Shown piece by piece: positions 48,098 through 60,600 of a DNA stretch of 64,000 nucleotides; the first letter of the stretch is position 1; each line of letters begins with the position of its first letter. Both the position numbers and the translations under genes were made by a program. The notes under the pieces were generated by a model. The model searched no databases. It was not told the DNA's origin and worked only from the letters and a program-made list of their open reading frames with translations. The stretch comes from Toxonevra muliebris (lineage: Eukaryota; Arthropoda; Insecta; Diptera; Pallopteridae), in NCBI GenBank assembly GCA_963691655.1, contig OY829329.1, positions 9,004,708-9,068,707 on the forward strand, in the 5' to 3' direction.

Positions 48098-48105
48098 CTT
48101 ACACT

Positions 48106-50235
48106 TTCAATAACGGTAGTGAATCTTTTTCCATAGAACCAATTGTTGTTGGTTTTATATAAAATGAAAGAACGGAGAGAGTTGGAGAGACTAATTTTAA
48201 TCACTCGCTACAAATTTGCACACGACAAAGAGAACAGTATACATTTGTCCCAGTGGGCATTTTTTACAATATAAACGGGATGACCCAGTGAAAACAAATG
48301 TGGCTCTTATTTGACAAACCTTTTCGAAATTAAACAATATTATTTTTCATATGCTTTTAAATTTGTTAAAAAGGAATTTTATATTTGCATTTTTTTTTGC
48401 CAAACTGCTGCGTTTTCATGTTGCTTTAGCTATTTTTATTTACTTGTTTTATTATTATTATTATTTTTCAATTATTTATTTACTTAAATTTGCTATTATT
48501 GAAATTGGTCTTTAAATAACAATGCGCAATTAAATTTGCTTATATTTTATATACATACATATATAATCATGTACATATGTATGTATCTAATGTTGCATTC
48601 AAAAAAAAAAAAAAAAAACAAAATTATATCTATTATTTTAGTTCCTTTTTCTATTATATTTTGTGTTTAATTCAAAAATGCTCAATTATTCATAAATATA
48701 TATTAAAAAAACAAAATCACGTGAAAACAAAAGGCGAGGTGTTTAAATGATTCTCAATTTGATTTTAGCCCCTTTTTGTATAAATATTTATTTGTTTGTT
48801 TGTATAAAGCGAATATTTGGTTGCATAGTGTTGTTTGTTATGCCTTTGGCAGAGTTCAATAATAAAAGCGAGTAACCTGTATATTTGTTTGTGAATACAA
48901 TTATTGATAGATGCTGCATTATGAATTGCTAAATGTTAGAAATCTAATCGTCTTTTGTTAGAAATACATTATTAAGGAAGTACAATAAAGTGTTAGTTAT
49001 CTAAAGAAACAATTACTCGTCATCGCTTAAAGTATTACAATAACCACGTACTCATATTCATACTTTAATTTCACTACTTACAATTAAATTCTGAAAATTA
49101 TTGATATATTTTTTTTGGTTTGTTTGTTTGCAAATCATATGTAAAAAATTACATTGCCATTACGTACCAAAACAAAAAGTAATCGGTACAAAAATTTGAT
49201 ATGCTAATTGTTATTTTGCAATGCATTACAAATATGATGATGTGCTAAGAATCACTAATGTAAAGCTTCGTAGAAGCTAAAAATATCTTTAAAAACTAAT
49301 TTAATATTAATATTTAAGAGACAACGCAAAATACTAATCTTATGTTTGCAAGAGTAATTGGTTTTAAAGTGAAATTTTTCATTAAATTGATAATTTGCGT
49401 ATACAAAAAAAGAAATATACGTTAAAGGTTTTAATATTAATAATTATTTGTCGAACTTGTTGATATTAATTATATATAAATAAATAAATAATTCAACTCA
49501 TGAATAAAAGCACCAGTAAATGTACCCGAATATTAATGCCGGTGTACTCTTTTTTTTTCTTGTTGTTCTTCTTTTTTTGGTTGAAAAATTAATAGATTTA
49601 CACAATATACCTACATAAATACATATGTTTTAAATGTTATTAACAAATTTTTCACAAATTTCTTATTTAAACTACTTATTACTGAAACAATTATTCAAAA
49701 ACGAACAGAAATCGTGTCACTTTTATGTAAGTACTCGATCGGGTAATCGATTTTGATTAAATATCTTTACATTTCTAACTAACTACATAGTATTGTATTG
49801 TTTTTTTTTTTTTTTCGTTCTCAATGCATTTTTTTTTTGTATTTTTCTGTTCAGCGTGCTACTTTTAAGTATGAGTATTTTACAGATACAACGGACAAAA
49901 TCTTGTGCTTTTTTCTTTTGCACTAATTTTCAAATTAAGGGCATTTCCAGAAGAAGTTTAATTGAGAGTTGAGAAGCTGAAAATTAATATTCGAAAGAAA
50001 GAGTACTGGGGGGAAAAAGTAAATGTATATAAATTTTAAGGTTTTGGAAAGAATTTTTACTGTGCTTTTAATTCGGCTCTGTGACATGCATTGGGACCAA
50101 ATTTCACGTAGCCGAATAATTCATCTTAATGAATTTTTCACCAATTCTACTTAGAATAAAAGGAAATATCAAAAGAGCGAACGACACAAAAGGAAACGGG
50201 GCGGACTGTACTTGCCACCTTGCATAGTGGAAATG
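48106..50235. other. AT-rich intergenic stretch
   Basis: Mostly AT-rich unique DNA with A/T homopolymers (48600, 49800) and no coding signal. A single diverged unit of the 112-bp repeat family lies at about 48140-48240 (TTGTTGGTTTTATATAAAAT followed by GAGAGAGTTGGAGAGACTAA). Confidence 0.5.
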
Positions 50236-50239
50236 GAGG

Positions 50240-50662
50240 CTTAGTTCCCTTTTCCACACGGCAAGTTTTCTTGTCGGCAAGTTGAGTTTGTGGGAAAGAT
50301 AGGAAAGACGAGAAGAGACGAGTACAGAACTGATCGTACCGGCAAGTTTTCTAGTGTGCTGTTCATTCTTTGATATTTTTTTTTTATTATTATTTGTCAT
50401 TTTAAGTTAGATGCGCATCTTATTAAAAAAAAGAAACATTTTTTATTTGAAATTTCACTTTTCTTCTATTAATCTATTTATTTTTATTTAATAAACTGAA
50501 TTCACTTTTCATTTATTTATTTTTATTCAGTAAAATGTTAATAAAAAGTTTCTAACAACACGAAAGCAGAATTGCCGAAGAAATCTGGCTATGTGGCAAG
50601 TCCAAAATAGAATTTGAAACTTTGGTGCCAAGAAAACTTGCCGTATGGAAAAGGGGACTAAG
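50240..50662. mobile_element. Element bounded by 34-bp inverted repeats
   Basis: 50240-50273 (begins CTTAGTTCCCTTTTCCACAC) and 50629-50662 are inverted copies matching at 32 of 34 bases; the shared core is CGGCAAGTTTTCTTG. A further direct copy of CGGCAAGTTTTCT lies at 50339 and a shorter CGGCAAGTT at about 50275. Total length 423 bp, noncoding; no clear target duplication was found. Confidence 0.7.
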
Positions 50663-50837
50663 AAATATTCATTCGGAGGGTAAATTGTACAGACATCATT
50701 AATCAACTTGTTTCTTCGCTCGTTGTAAACATCGTAAACATCACAATGCAATATGATATTCATCAAATATGTTTGCACTTTCGTCGACCAGCATGTGTTT
50801 TTTTGTCGCACCGTTTACACCGGCCAAATCAAAAGGA

Positions 50838-51400
50838 AAACTGGTATGCTGCAACTCTGCATGGCGTTGCCAACTAAAAAAAAATCAAAATTTGATTTTC
50901 GAAATCAGCTGCTTTGGCAGAAAGAAGCATAAGAAAATAAAAAAGTATTCATTTTGCTATATTTAAAGAAAAAAGTGATACTTTTCAGTTAATTGTGCAA
51001 CAAATAGATTCGGTATTCGCTGCATTTATATCCCAGAAGGAGGAGGATGCATGTAAAAGTAATTGTTTGAAAACACAGTGGAATTTATTTCGAGATGTAT
51101 GCAATAACTTTGATCAAGAAAATAAAGTGTACTAAAGATTTGGAAGTCTTTATAAATACTATATTAAAAAACTTTCTACTTAGTTTTGTGAATAATATTT
51201 GTCTCAATAAAGTTGCGTTCAAAAGTGTATTTAATATTATAAAGAAGGAGCTTGGATTAAATGTGAAGTCGTCATCTGCGACGCCATTAAGTTGATTAGT
51301 AGCAGTGTTATGGCTCTTCGCTAAAGGAGGCTATCAATATGGCATTGGAAAAAAAAGAGGAATCTAAAAATCCGGTTCCGGTAAGATTAAATTTACACTG
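50838..51400 (+). pseudogene. PIF/Harbinger transposase 5' relic
   Basis: The upstream part matches the minus-strand copy at 61420-61200 (GGTATGCTGCAAC, GGCGTTGCCAACTAA, CGAAATCAGCTG). The coding relic includes FISQKEEDACK-like sequence, then FKSVFNIIKKELGLNVKSSS, ATPLS, and after a stop LVAVLWLFAKGGYQYGIGK. SSATPLS...L.FLA.GGYQ..G is the hallmark N-terminal segment of Harbinger (HARBI1-type) transposases. It is broken by stops and lacks the DDE part. Confidence 0.75.
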
Positions 51401-51600
51401 GAAATGCCTTTAAATAATTGTTGCAAATTTTCTAGTTAATTTCTATGTTATGTTCCAAAAAACAAAAAAAAAAAAAAAGTAGTAGTTTTACAAGTATAGT
51501 ATATATGTATGTATGTAGTTCATGTATAAGTAGTATGTATAGAATAAAATATGTATACCTATACGTATTATGAGTATTTATTTCTTTGCCATTTCTTTCA

Positions 51601-54600
51601 TTAAACTTGTGTATCCATTAAGGTCGTATAGGTTTCTTCGGCGAATTTCGGTGTTATAAAATCTTCATAATAATTAATGAATATCTCCTTAAACTCATCG
51701 GGTATATATTCTAGTGCATGCAGCATTTGCATTAGTTCCTTATCGTTACATTTATAATTGCTAAGCGCCATTATATCCCAAAAATAGGACATATGTTGTA
51801 CATATTCTATGCTAAAAACACTATATTGTGCAGCTACTATATGTAGAGCGCTTCTCATGATGGAGCCAAGTTTATTGAATTCCCATTCATCGAGTGGTTT
51901 TTGGCCTGCTAAAAGATATAGATAAAGAGCGAGAAGGAGAAGACCATATACACAAGATAGAAAGAAAGAGAGAATGAAACGTTTGGAAGTCGTTTTACAA
52001 TGTATAAGAAGAAAAGAGAGCATAAGAGATAGAAAATAGAAAAGAGTAGAAAGAGTAAAGTTAAAATGTTAGTATAAAAATTTATATAAAAAACTTTAGT
52101 TTTATAAATTAGCGAGTAGAAATAGTAGTTAGAGCTATTAATCTCTTTTTGATTGATAATTAGCTGTACTATATTTAGTTAGCATTATGCATTTATACTT
52201 ATAATTACAAATTACTTTTCGATAATGTATGATTTTTTTATATTAAGTATATACTGTAGTAGTACGTTTGTTATTTTAGCTAATCGTTACTTTAATCACT
52301 TTATAATTTATTGCATTTGTTCTAAATGATAGTATCTCATATCTATTAAGCTTATACTTGGGTTATCTGTTCTGCTTAAGGGGTTATATACTTTGTGCTG
52401 ATTCAAAAAATTGAAAATGATCCCTCGAAATTTCAAAAAAAAATCAAAGCACTAAAATTCTGTTCTATGTTAGCTTCAAAGATTTAATTTTATAAGGAAA
52501 AAACATAAGATCTGCAATTTCAAAAGTGATTATCTCGGAAACGTGTTTTTTGAGAGTACCGTCGCGATGATCACGATTTTTCAAACATCACTTTACTGAT
52601 AAGTTCAAACTTTTTATACGTTGTTTGACATTATATTGGCCAGTAATAGTAAATTGAAGGAATTTTCTAATATTTTAATTCTGAAATTTTGTTTTTTATA
52701 AACTACTTTCAAATTTGGCAATTCACAGATTAATTATTTAAAATTAATGATGCCAGAAAAATACCAAAAAGTCACAGAACTAGCAGATCAGATAATCGTT
52801 TCGGAACCCGGTACAGTTCCTCATCAGTGATTTTTGTATAGTTTCCTCATTTCAACAATCTATATAAGTGAAAACATTACAAAATAAAAGAGAATTGCAA
52901 GAATTTTCACTGAATAGTATTATTGACAGAAACTACCACTATTGTTCTATATACTTTTTGGAATTTTCATTTGAACAAAAATTTAATTTTTTTTTTTTTT
53001 TGAGCTCAAAACCCATTTTTTGTTTTTGGGAAAAATCGTCACCAGAATCATTTTTTTTTTGTTTTGCAAAACTCATTGTTCATTCACCAATTTTTTTTTT
53101 TCTCAAAACCCATTTTTTGTTTTTGGGAAAAATCGTCACCAGAATCATTTTTTTTTTTGTTTTGCAAAACTCATTGTTCATTCACCAATTTTTTTTTTTC
53201 TTAATTTCAGTTGAGCTATTCTCGCTATATCGTAGTAACCGCAAGTGACTGCGAAAAAGGCCAGTTTCCATAATTTTTTTTATAAAAAAACCTTTAATTT
53301 GTCTGCCCCACAAATTATATAACCCCTTAATGCGGCGCACCAGAGTTGGTGGAGTCGACTTCCATTTGGATGCCCTCAGGGTAAAACTATAATTGATTTG
53401 ATTGATCCAGTGGCAGCGACTGATGAGAACTGCAGGCCACACTGCCACCACCACTGCTAAATATGATTAATTATTTCAATTTATATATTTATTTCAACTT
53501 GACCGAGAAAGGATTAAAAATCTTTGACCGCCTTTTTATAGTTTTGTTCAGAAAACTCGAATCTGCAAAAATTTCTCTATGGGCTCTCTTTTGAAGAAAT
53601 TTAGTTGTGAAAAGCCAACAGATTACTTATAATTTGTTGAGATATTTTTATTGATGAACGTGAGCACGATGTTATCTTAAAATATACCAAAAGAAAAGTG
53701 AAGTATGTTGGCTGCGGTTGAGGTTAGCGCAAATGTCTGGTAGGGTTGTATTTAAAAACAGTAGGTAGTGTTGATAACCGACTCATACAATGTTTACAGT
53801 TGGGATTTCTAAAAAAACTAGTAGTAGTAGTAGTTTTACTTATTGATTTGTTAAAGTAACGATTCCACTACGGGGAAAATATTTATACATACCTACTCTT
53901 ATATTAAAATATATATGTACCTACATTTATATAGATTTAAAACTAGCGAGTAACTGGTAGGTACTAGCAGGATTTTCATTAATTTACTTGAATACAATTT
54001 TTTTTCTATTTCAACAAAAATTTTAATAAAAAAAAAATTACTTTTTTTTACATATTTACGCAACAATAATATAGTTTTTTTGTTTTATATAAAACTAACT
54101 TTCAATTATATAAATGTATAACGAGTAATAAATTTTTAAATATCATACTTGCATATAAATATTAGAAGATAATACTTTCAAAAACCTTTACGACTACATT
54201 GTAAATATACTAAATATAATATATACATATGCATTTAATTATAATATACAATACAACATACCTCTATGTTTCAATAAACATTGCTCAACTAATTGACGCG
54301 CTAGAGCAACTTTACATTCGTGCGTTTCAACGAGTTGCGTTTCGGCACGATCAATTGCCGCATATAATTTACAACGTACTTCAATCGAATCACAGTCTAG
54401 CAATGTTGAATTAAATGTCCAAAACCATTCCAATTTTTGTGTCTCTTCGCATATGGTACACTCCAATATATCGGTACCGATACTTTCGGGGCAAGTATAA
54501 AATTTCGATTCCCACCATCGTAAATTTTGAGTGCATTTCAAGTCGGTTTTCGAAGATGGCGATGATAGTTTTGATGTTGAAGGTGTAAAAATTTGCATAC

Positions 54601-57600
54601 AATTCGGATTGTCACAACGATAGCGATGAAATTTATGCTGTAAAATTTTCCATACGTAAAGAAGAAATTGCTAATGTTGCAACAAGGGGGTGAGTGAGTG
54701 AGTAATAAACAAGAAATAAGTGCAATAAAAAAAAGGAAAAATCCGAAATTCAAATGGCACATATAAAAATAAAGAATTGACGAACAAATGTGCAATGGTT
54801 AGTGAAAAAATGTTTCATTACAAATTACAGTAAATAATTTTCTTTAGATTTACAAATATTTTAAGTTAAGTAACGAGTGACAATAAGTGAAGGTTTGGTA
54901 TTTTTTAGATTCCGACGGAGCTCCCGTCGAGAACTGAATCCCCGTCACGAATACGGAAGATATGGCATTCCTATATTCATTCCCATTCTGACGAATTCGA
55001 AAATAGCGTTGCCAACTATCAGAGAAAAGTTCTAATGAAAAAATCAGCTGTTTTGTGTCAACAGTGAAAAGAAGAAATATTAATCATTTTAAGAGAATAT
55101 AAAAATTAATCAAAAAGAAGTTTTTTTTAGCAATAAGTTATAAAAAATTGTTTCCATGGCAGCAACAATATTTTTAGAACAAGAAGAGATGGAGCGTTGA
55201 AGTGGATGCTTAAAAATAAGACGCATTCAAGTACGTACTAAATGTAGAGGAGGATGGATTTGAACACGTTGCGGGAGTTTATGTCGGAGGGTGGATAACA
55301 GCATGATATTGTAAAAGATCAAGAAGTTGAAACGACGACAACCAACGATCTAGAAAGTAATGAAACGGAGCTTCAATATTTCGAAATTGAAGCTTTATGC
55401 AAAGTGGATTAAGGTGGATATGACTAATGAAGAAACAAGGGAAGCCAAAATAAATTACTTTGTAAGAACGCGATTTCCTGTTGTTTCGAAATTTCGAGGG
55501 AATTTCGTGGCCATGGCTGAATTAAGAATACAAATTTTTTATTCGTAGCTATGACGGAAGCTCCATTGAAATTTGTGATAGGACAAAAATATTTGATATG
55601 CAAGATTCAGAATATGAATTTAACAATAAACATGTGCATTTAAAGTAACGAGTAGTGCTGACTTAATGAAATATTTGGTGACAATTAAATTAAGTGATTT
55701 TTGACTTTAGTTTTTGAAGAGTTGTATCCTTTGTTGCAAATATAACATGTAATGAATGTAACGAATTACGAATTCTTAAAATAACTTGCAAATGTTGTAA
55801 TAAGATGCCCTGCAACAAAACGATTGGCGTAACCATGGTGTATGTCTTCCATATAAATTTCAACGATATTCGTTTTGTCACAGTATAAACGAGAGGAAAA
55901 AGACGCGGCTAATGTAACGTGTTGAAAGGATATGTTGAAATGCAAAATCTTCTCTCATAAATGCAAAAAAAAAAAATGTAACAAGCCCATTAAATTATTC
56001 ATAACACGTAATTAAATGTATTTACAACGAGTAAGAAGGACTACGAGTAGTATTTACATATCATTCGCATAACGTATGCACAATAAAAATAAAAGTACAC
56101 AATGAAAACATCGATATCATTCATTAATTATAAATCAACGATTACCATTCCATTTTTCAAAATTCAAACTAAACTTTTCATATACACGCTCAGTATACAC
56201 GCACACACATATACAAGCACACATCAATTACTCGTAGATACATTAAATAGTGAACAAACTAACGATTGCATTTACTCGTTACTAATTTGCATACTTACAA
56301 AATCCTCATCCGGATTCGGACGAAAGCACTTATCGCATTTGCAATCGATTCCTTTCTCATTCAATTCATGTCTTCGCATCCTGTGTGACGATTGTCGATA
56401 GTTGCCGCTACTGAAACAGTTATAGATGATAGCTCCCGCTGACACGCTGCTCGTTGCGAATGCTGTTAGCTTTTTGGCGGAGAATTTCCTATAGAAAGTA
56501 CTGTTACACGAGTGCTTACAAACACTCAGCGTTTCGGGGAAAACAGCATATGCCACTTTGTCTACATCGCCGGTAAGCAAATGTAATTGTCCCTGACGTA
56601 CATGATTCACGCTCGCCCATACTGAGTACTCATCCATGGGTGAGAGTATATGCGGATCAGCGGGTAGCACGAAGGACGGGCAGTATATGAGATTTTTATG
56701 CAGTTGACATATATGACGTAGCAATAGCGCTGCGGAAAGTAAAATCCATTCGTTTCGCGAGAGTTTCGTTGTGGCGGGCATCATAAAATCGAGATGCTCA
56801 AAGAAATCTGTACATTCAGCTAAATAGATGGCCATAATGTGTGCAATGACAGCAAATGAAACCATAGTCTCTGCATCGCTTTTGTCCATATGAGTTTCGA
56901 GGCGCAATAGCGCTGAGTATGGTATGTCATGTCGTTCGGTTAGTATACCATTAAAGGCAGCCCACATTTTGTTCACAGTTGGTTTTTTACGGCAATGCGG
57001 CATTACTTGTGGCAGACCGATGATGAGCATACGAAATGCGAGTTGTAGCAAGCGAGCCTTATAGAATTCCTTGGCGAATTCTTCGAAGAGTTCAATTTGA
57101 TGTGCAAAACATTCGAGTACGTGTATGGAAGCGTGTTGGGCGCGACATTTGCGTGAGCAGTAGACAGCAGTTCGATTTGAACAATAGATGCAAGGAAATG
57201 GTATAAATTGTGTGATGGCGCAATTATCGCAGATCCGACCACGAGCGCTCGGTACAAATACGGCAGCATCTTCACAGAAAATGGGCGCATTGCTGGGAAT
57301 ATCTGCGATGGCACGCATAAATGCGCTTTTGTTCGTTTTCATATTCCGGCAGGTGTCATTCCAGGCGCTATCGATTAAAAGAAGGAATCATCAATCGATC
57401 AAATTAAAGAAATCAATAAACCAATATAAAATCGCTTACACTTCGTAGACTTTTGAATCATTTCCATGTAAATTATCGTCCGTTTGTACGCCCATTTCGA
57501 TTTTTTCCGCTTTCAAAACTTCACATTCGTGCCAGATCTCATGAGTTCTCCCTTCAAATACCTCGGTAAGTTCCATGTGAAGCAATTCATGTAAATGCAA

Positions 57601-60600
57601 CTCGCAGAGTGTGAAGTTTTTCAGCTGTAAGGCACAATTGGCTTGGATCAGCTTGACAATCGGATAATATTCCTCAGGGTATCCCAATTCCAAAGCACAT
57701 ACACAATCATCGTATGCTTGCTAATAAAGTAAAGGAATTCCAAGCAAATGACGATAGAATGTAGGCAAGTACATACATATAAGGAAAGAAAAAATACAAT
57801 TATTATGGAATTTCAAAAGCAAAACAAACGAACGGAAAAAACATTCAATAACAAAAAAAAAAAATAAATAAATAAATGTATAGAAGTACTAAAGGCATCG
57901 TGGCACACAAAGCCGTAAACCACAAACTCCGCTTTCCCCACACATTCATGCTATTTCACATACCTTATACATGCCAAAATCATGCAACACTGTTGACCGA
58001 TTTGCGTGCGCCATTGCGGCCGCAAGGCTATCAGTATCTTCTGTGGGAGCTAGAAAAATAGCTTCTGTATAGTAGTCGCATGCTTTGAGGGAATGATGCT
58101 CTTTGCGGTATATATTGTTGCCGGCCTCGCGTACACGCCGCGATTCCTCATCCGATTTGAATGATTCCGTTTGGACGTGCAATTGTTGAAACCATTCGAG
58201 TACTTGGGTTCTGTAAGTAAATTTACATAATTATTTTTGTTGCTGTTATATACCTATACATACATACATATGTACAATGATATGTAAGCATGTTAATGTG
58301 TATTTATTAGTATTATTATGTAAAATGTTAAAAAAGTATAAATGTCATACTAACCTACCTACCTGCCTACGAGCATGTATTTGTACCCCCTGCGGAAAGT
58401 ATAATACATGCTAAGCAGACGTAAAAAATAAACTGACATTTATAAACGTTTGTTGTGTCCAAGTAGTTCAATTGTGTCCTTTGAGAATACAATTTGAAAT
58501 GCTTAAATGTGTCAATGATTAACTTTACCCAATGTAGTTTTAGAGAAACTAAATTCTTAGTAAATGACATTAACTGAAGAAAATATCGATTTAAGATTCA
58601 AAAGTCATACATGTTAATAATCCCGAAAAATTAACATACCGTTTTTAACAGTTAACGAAATTAAAACCTCTTTGGGGCTTTCCACTGTGGCCGATTATTC
58701 GAAGAAGCTGGTCAAAAGTTAAAAAAAGAAATTAACTTATCACTAATTCCGAAGGAGCACCCATCGTAGCTACAAATAACCAGTTAATATTCTTAATTCC
58801 GTCGTGGTTACGAAATTTCCTGAAATTTCGAAAGATTGGCATTACTAATTCCGAATGAAATGGAGCTTTGATAGTTTTTCTTGATGATTTTGTACGAATG
58901 CTGAAGTGTATCGGCAGCAAAAGATGTAAGGAAGATCGGTTTTTAATTATTTGTGCATAATTTATCTTTTAATGCATTTATATAAATTAGCAAAATACCA
59001 ACATGGCGTTGATATTATAACTTTTACGGTTGAAATATAAAAATTTCTCTTCTGCTAGGGGAATTATTTTGACGTACGTGGGATTAACGCACATTATGCC
59101 AACAGGAAATCGCGTTCTTCCATATAAATTTATTTTAGTGTTCCTTGTTTTTTCATTAGTCATATCCACCTTTATTCACTTTGATATCGAAACATTGAAG
59201 TTCCGTTTCATTGCTTGTGCCATTCTAACTTCCTGATCTTTTTCAACACTATACTCTGACAGAAATCGCAAAACACGCACAAAGTGTTCCAAAGCTCTAA
59301 CTTCCTGCTTCCCATTTGACCCAAGTTCATCCTCCACTACATTCAGTACGTAGTCGAATTCTTCTTTGTTGAGCCTGAAGTTCGTCACAAACCTAAGAGA
59401 AGGAATTTGTATTTATGTTCACGCTCGGTTATCCATATCAAGAGGACTGCAAGTACCTTTTAACAGCTAGCGTCCTATTTTTAAGCATCTTGTTCGCCAT
59501 TGCGTCTCTTCCTCTACGAAAAATATAGCTGCTACCATGAAATCTTTTTTTTTATAGCTAATTGCACAAAAAGCACTTCATTTTGTTTAATTTTTATATT
59601 TTCTTCAAATTTTTAAAACTTTTCCTTTTCACTGTTGTCACAAAACAGCTGATTTTTTCATTCGAACTTATTGGCAACGCTATCTTCGAATTTGTTGAAA
59701 TTAGGATTGCCATTTCTTTCATATTCGTGGTGGAGAACTCATTTCCTTATGGGAGCTTCGTCGGAAATGAAATTATTTCACTCATTGATTGCGCTTTAGT
59801 TATTATTAAAAATAGTTTGAAATTGTTTAAAATTCTTTTTACAATTTTACAATATTTTCAACCACTCACAATTTTTACAAAATTTAAACAAATATGCCAA
59901 ATTTTTGATATGTTGTGGGAAAAACTATTTACTCAAACATAATTTCCCATATGTTTAAAATTTTTTTTAATTTTTTTTAGAAATACAAGTTTTGCTATTG
60001 GTCACCCTAAGATAGGTGACCCTAAGATTTTCAGTGGAAACTTTTTAAAATTCTTTTTACAATGAAATGGGGGTCAAATAGTACGAATCTGGATTCGGTT
60101 TTGCTCTATCGGATGTAGTTTTCTAACGATCAAGAAAGGGTTAAGTGAAGAATTAATACTAAGTAACTTTATCTATCTTTAAAAAAATATCTAACAAAAA
60201 TGTACAAAAAATCTTATTGAGGGCCACGATGTAAGAGCTAAGTGAGTCCAAAGATTCTAGTTTTCTAGATGAGATCCGAAACCAAAACATAATTTTGGGT
60301 TGGACTAAGAGAACTGAGTAGTATATCAGTTAAAAAGCAACTTCGAGGACCTGGTGAATAAGTGCTATACTGAAATACCAGTTGTCTCAGGTTCGATTTC
60401 CAGACGGAATAATTTTCCGTCATTCTAATAAAGAAAGCTATGAAAGTATTCTAATAAATGAGCTATTAACTGTAAATCCCTATGCTAGAAAACGTCGTAC
60501 GTATGATTTTACTACGAACTGTAAAAACGGTATGCTAGTTCGAAGTTCGAAAACGAACGGATCGTAAATTTGTTGTTTTTGAGCGGCATTTTGTACGGAT

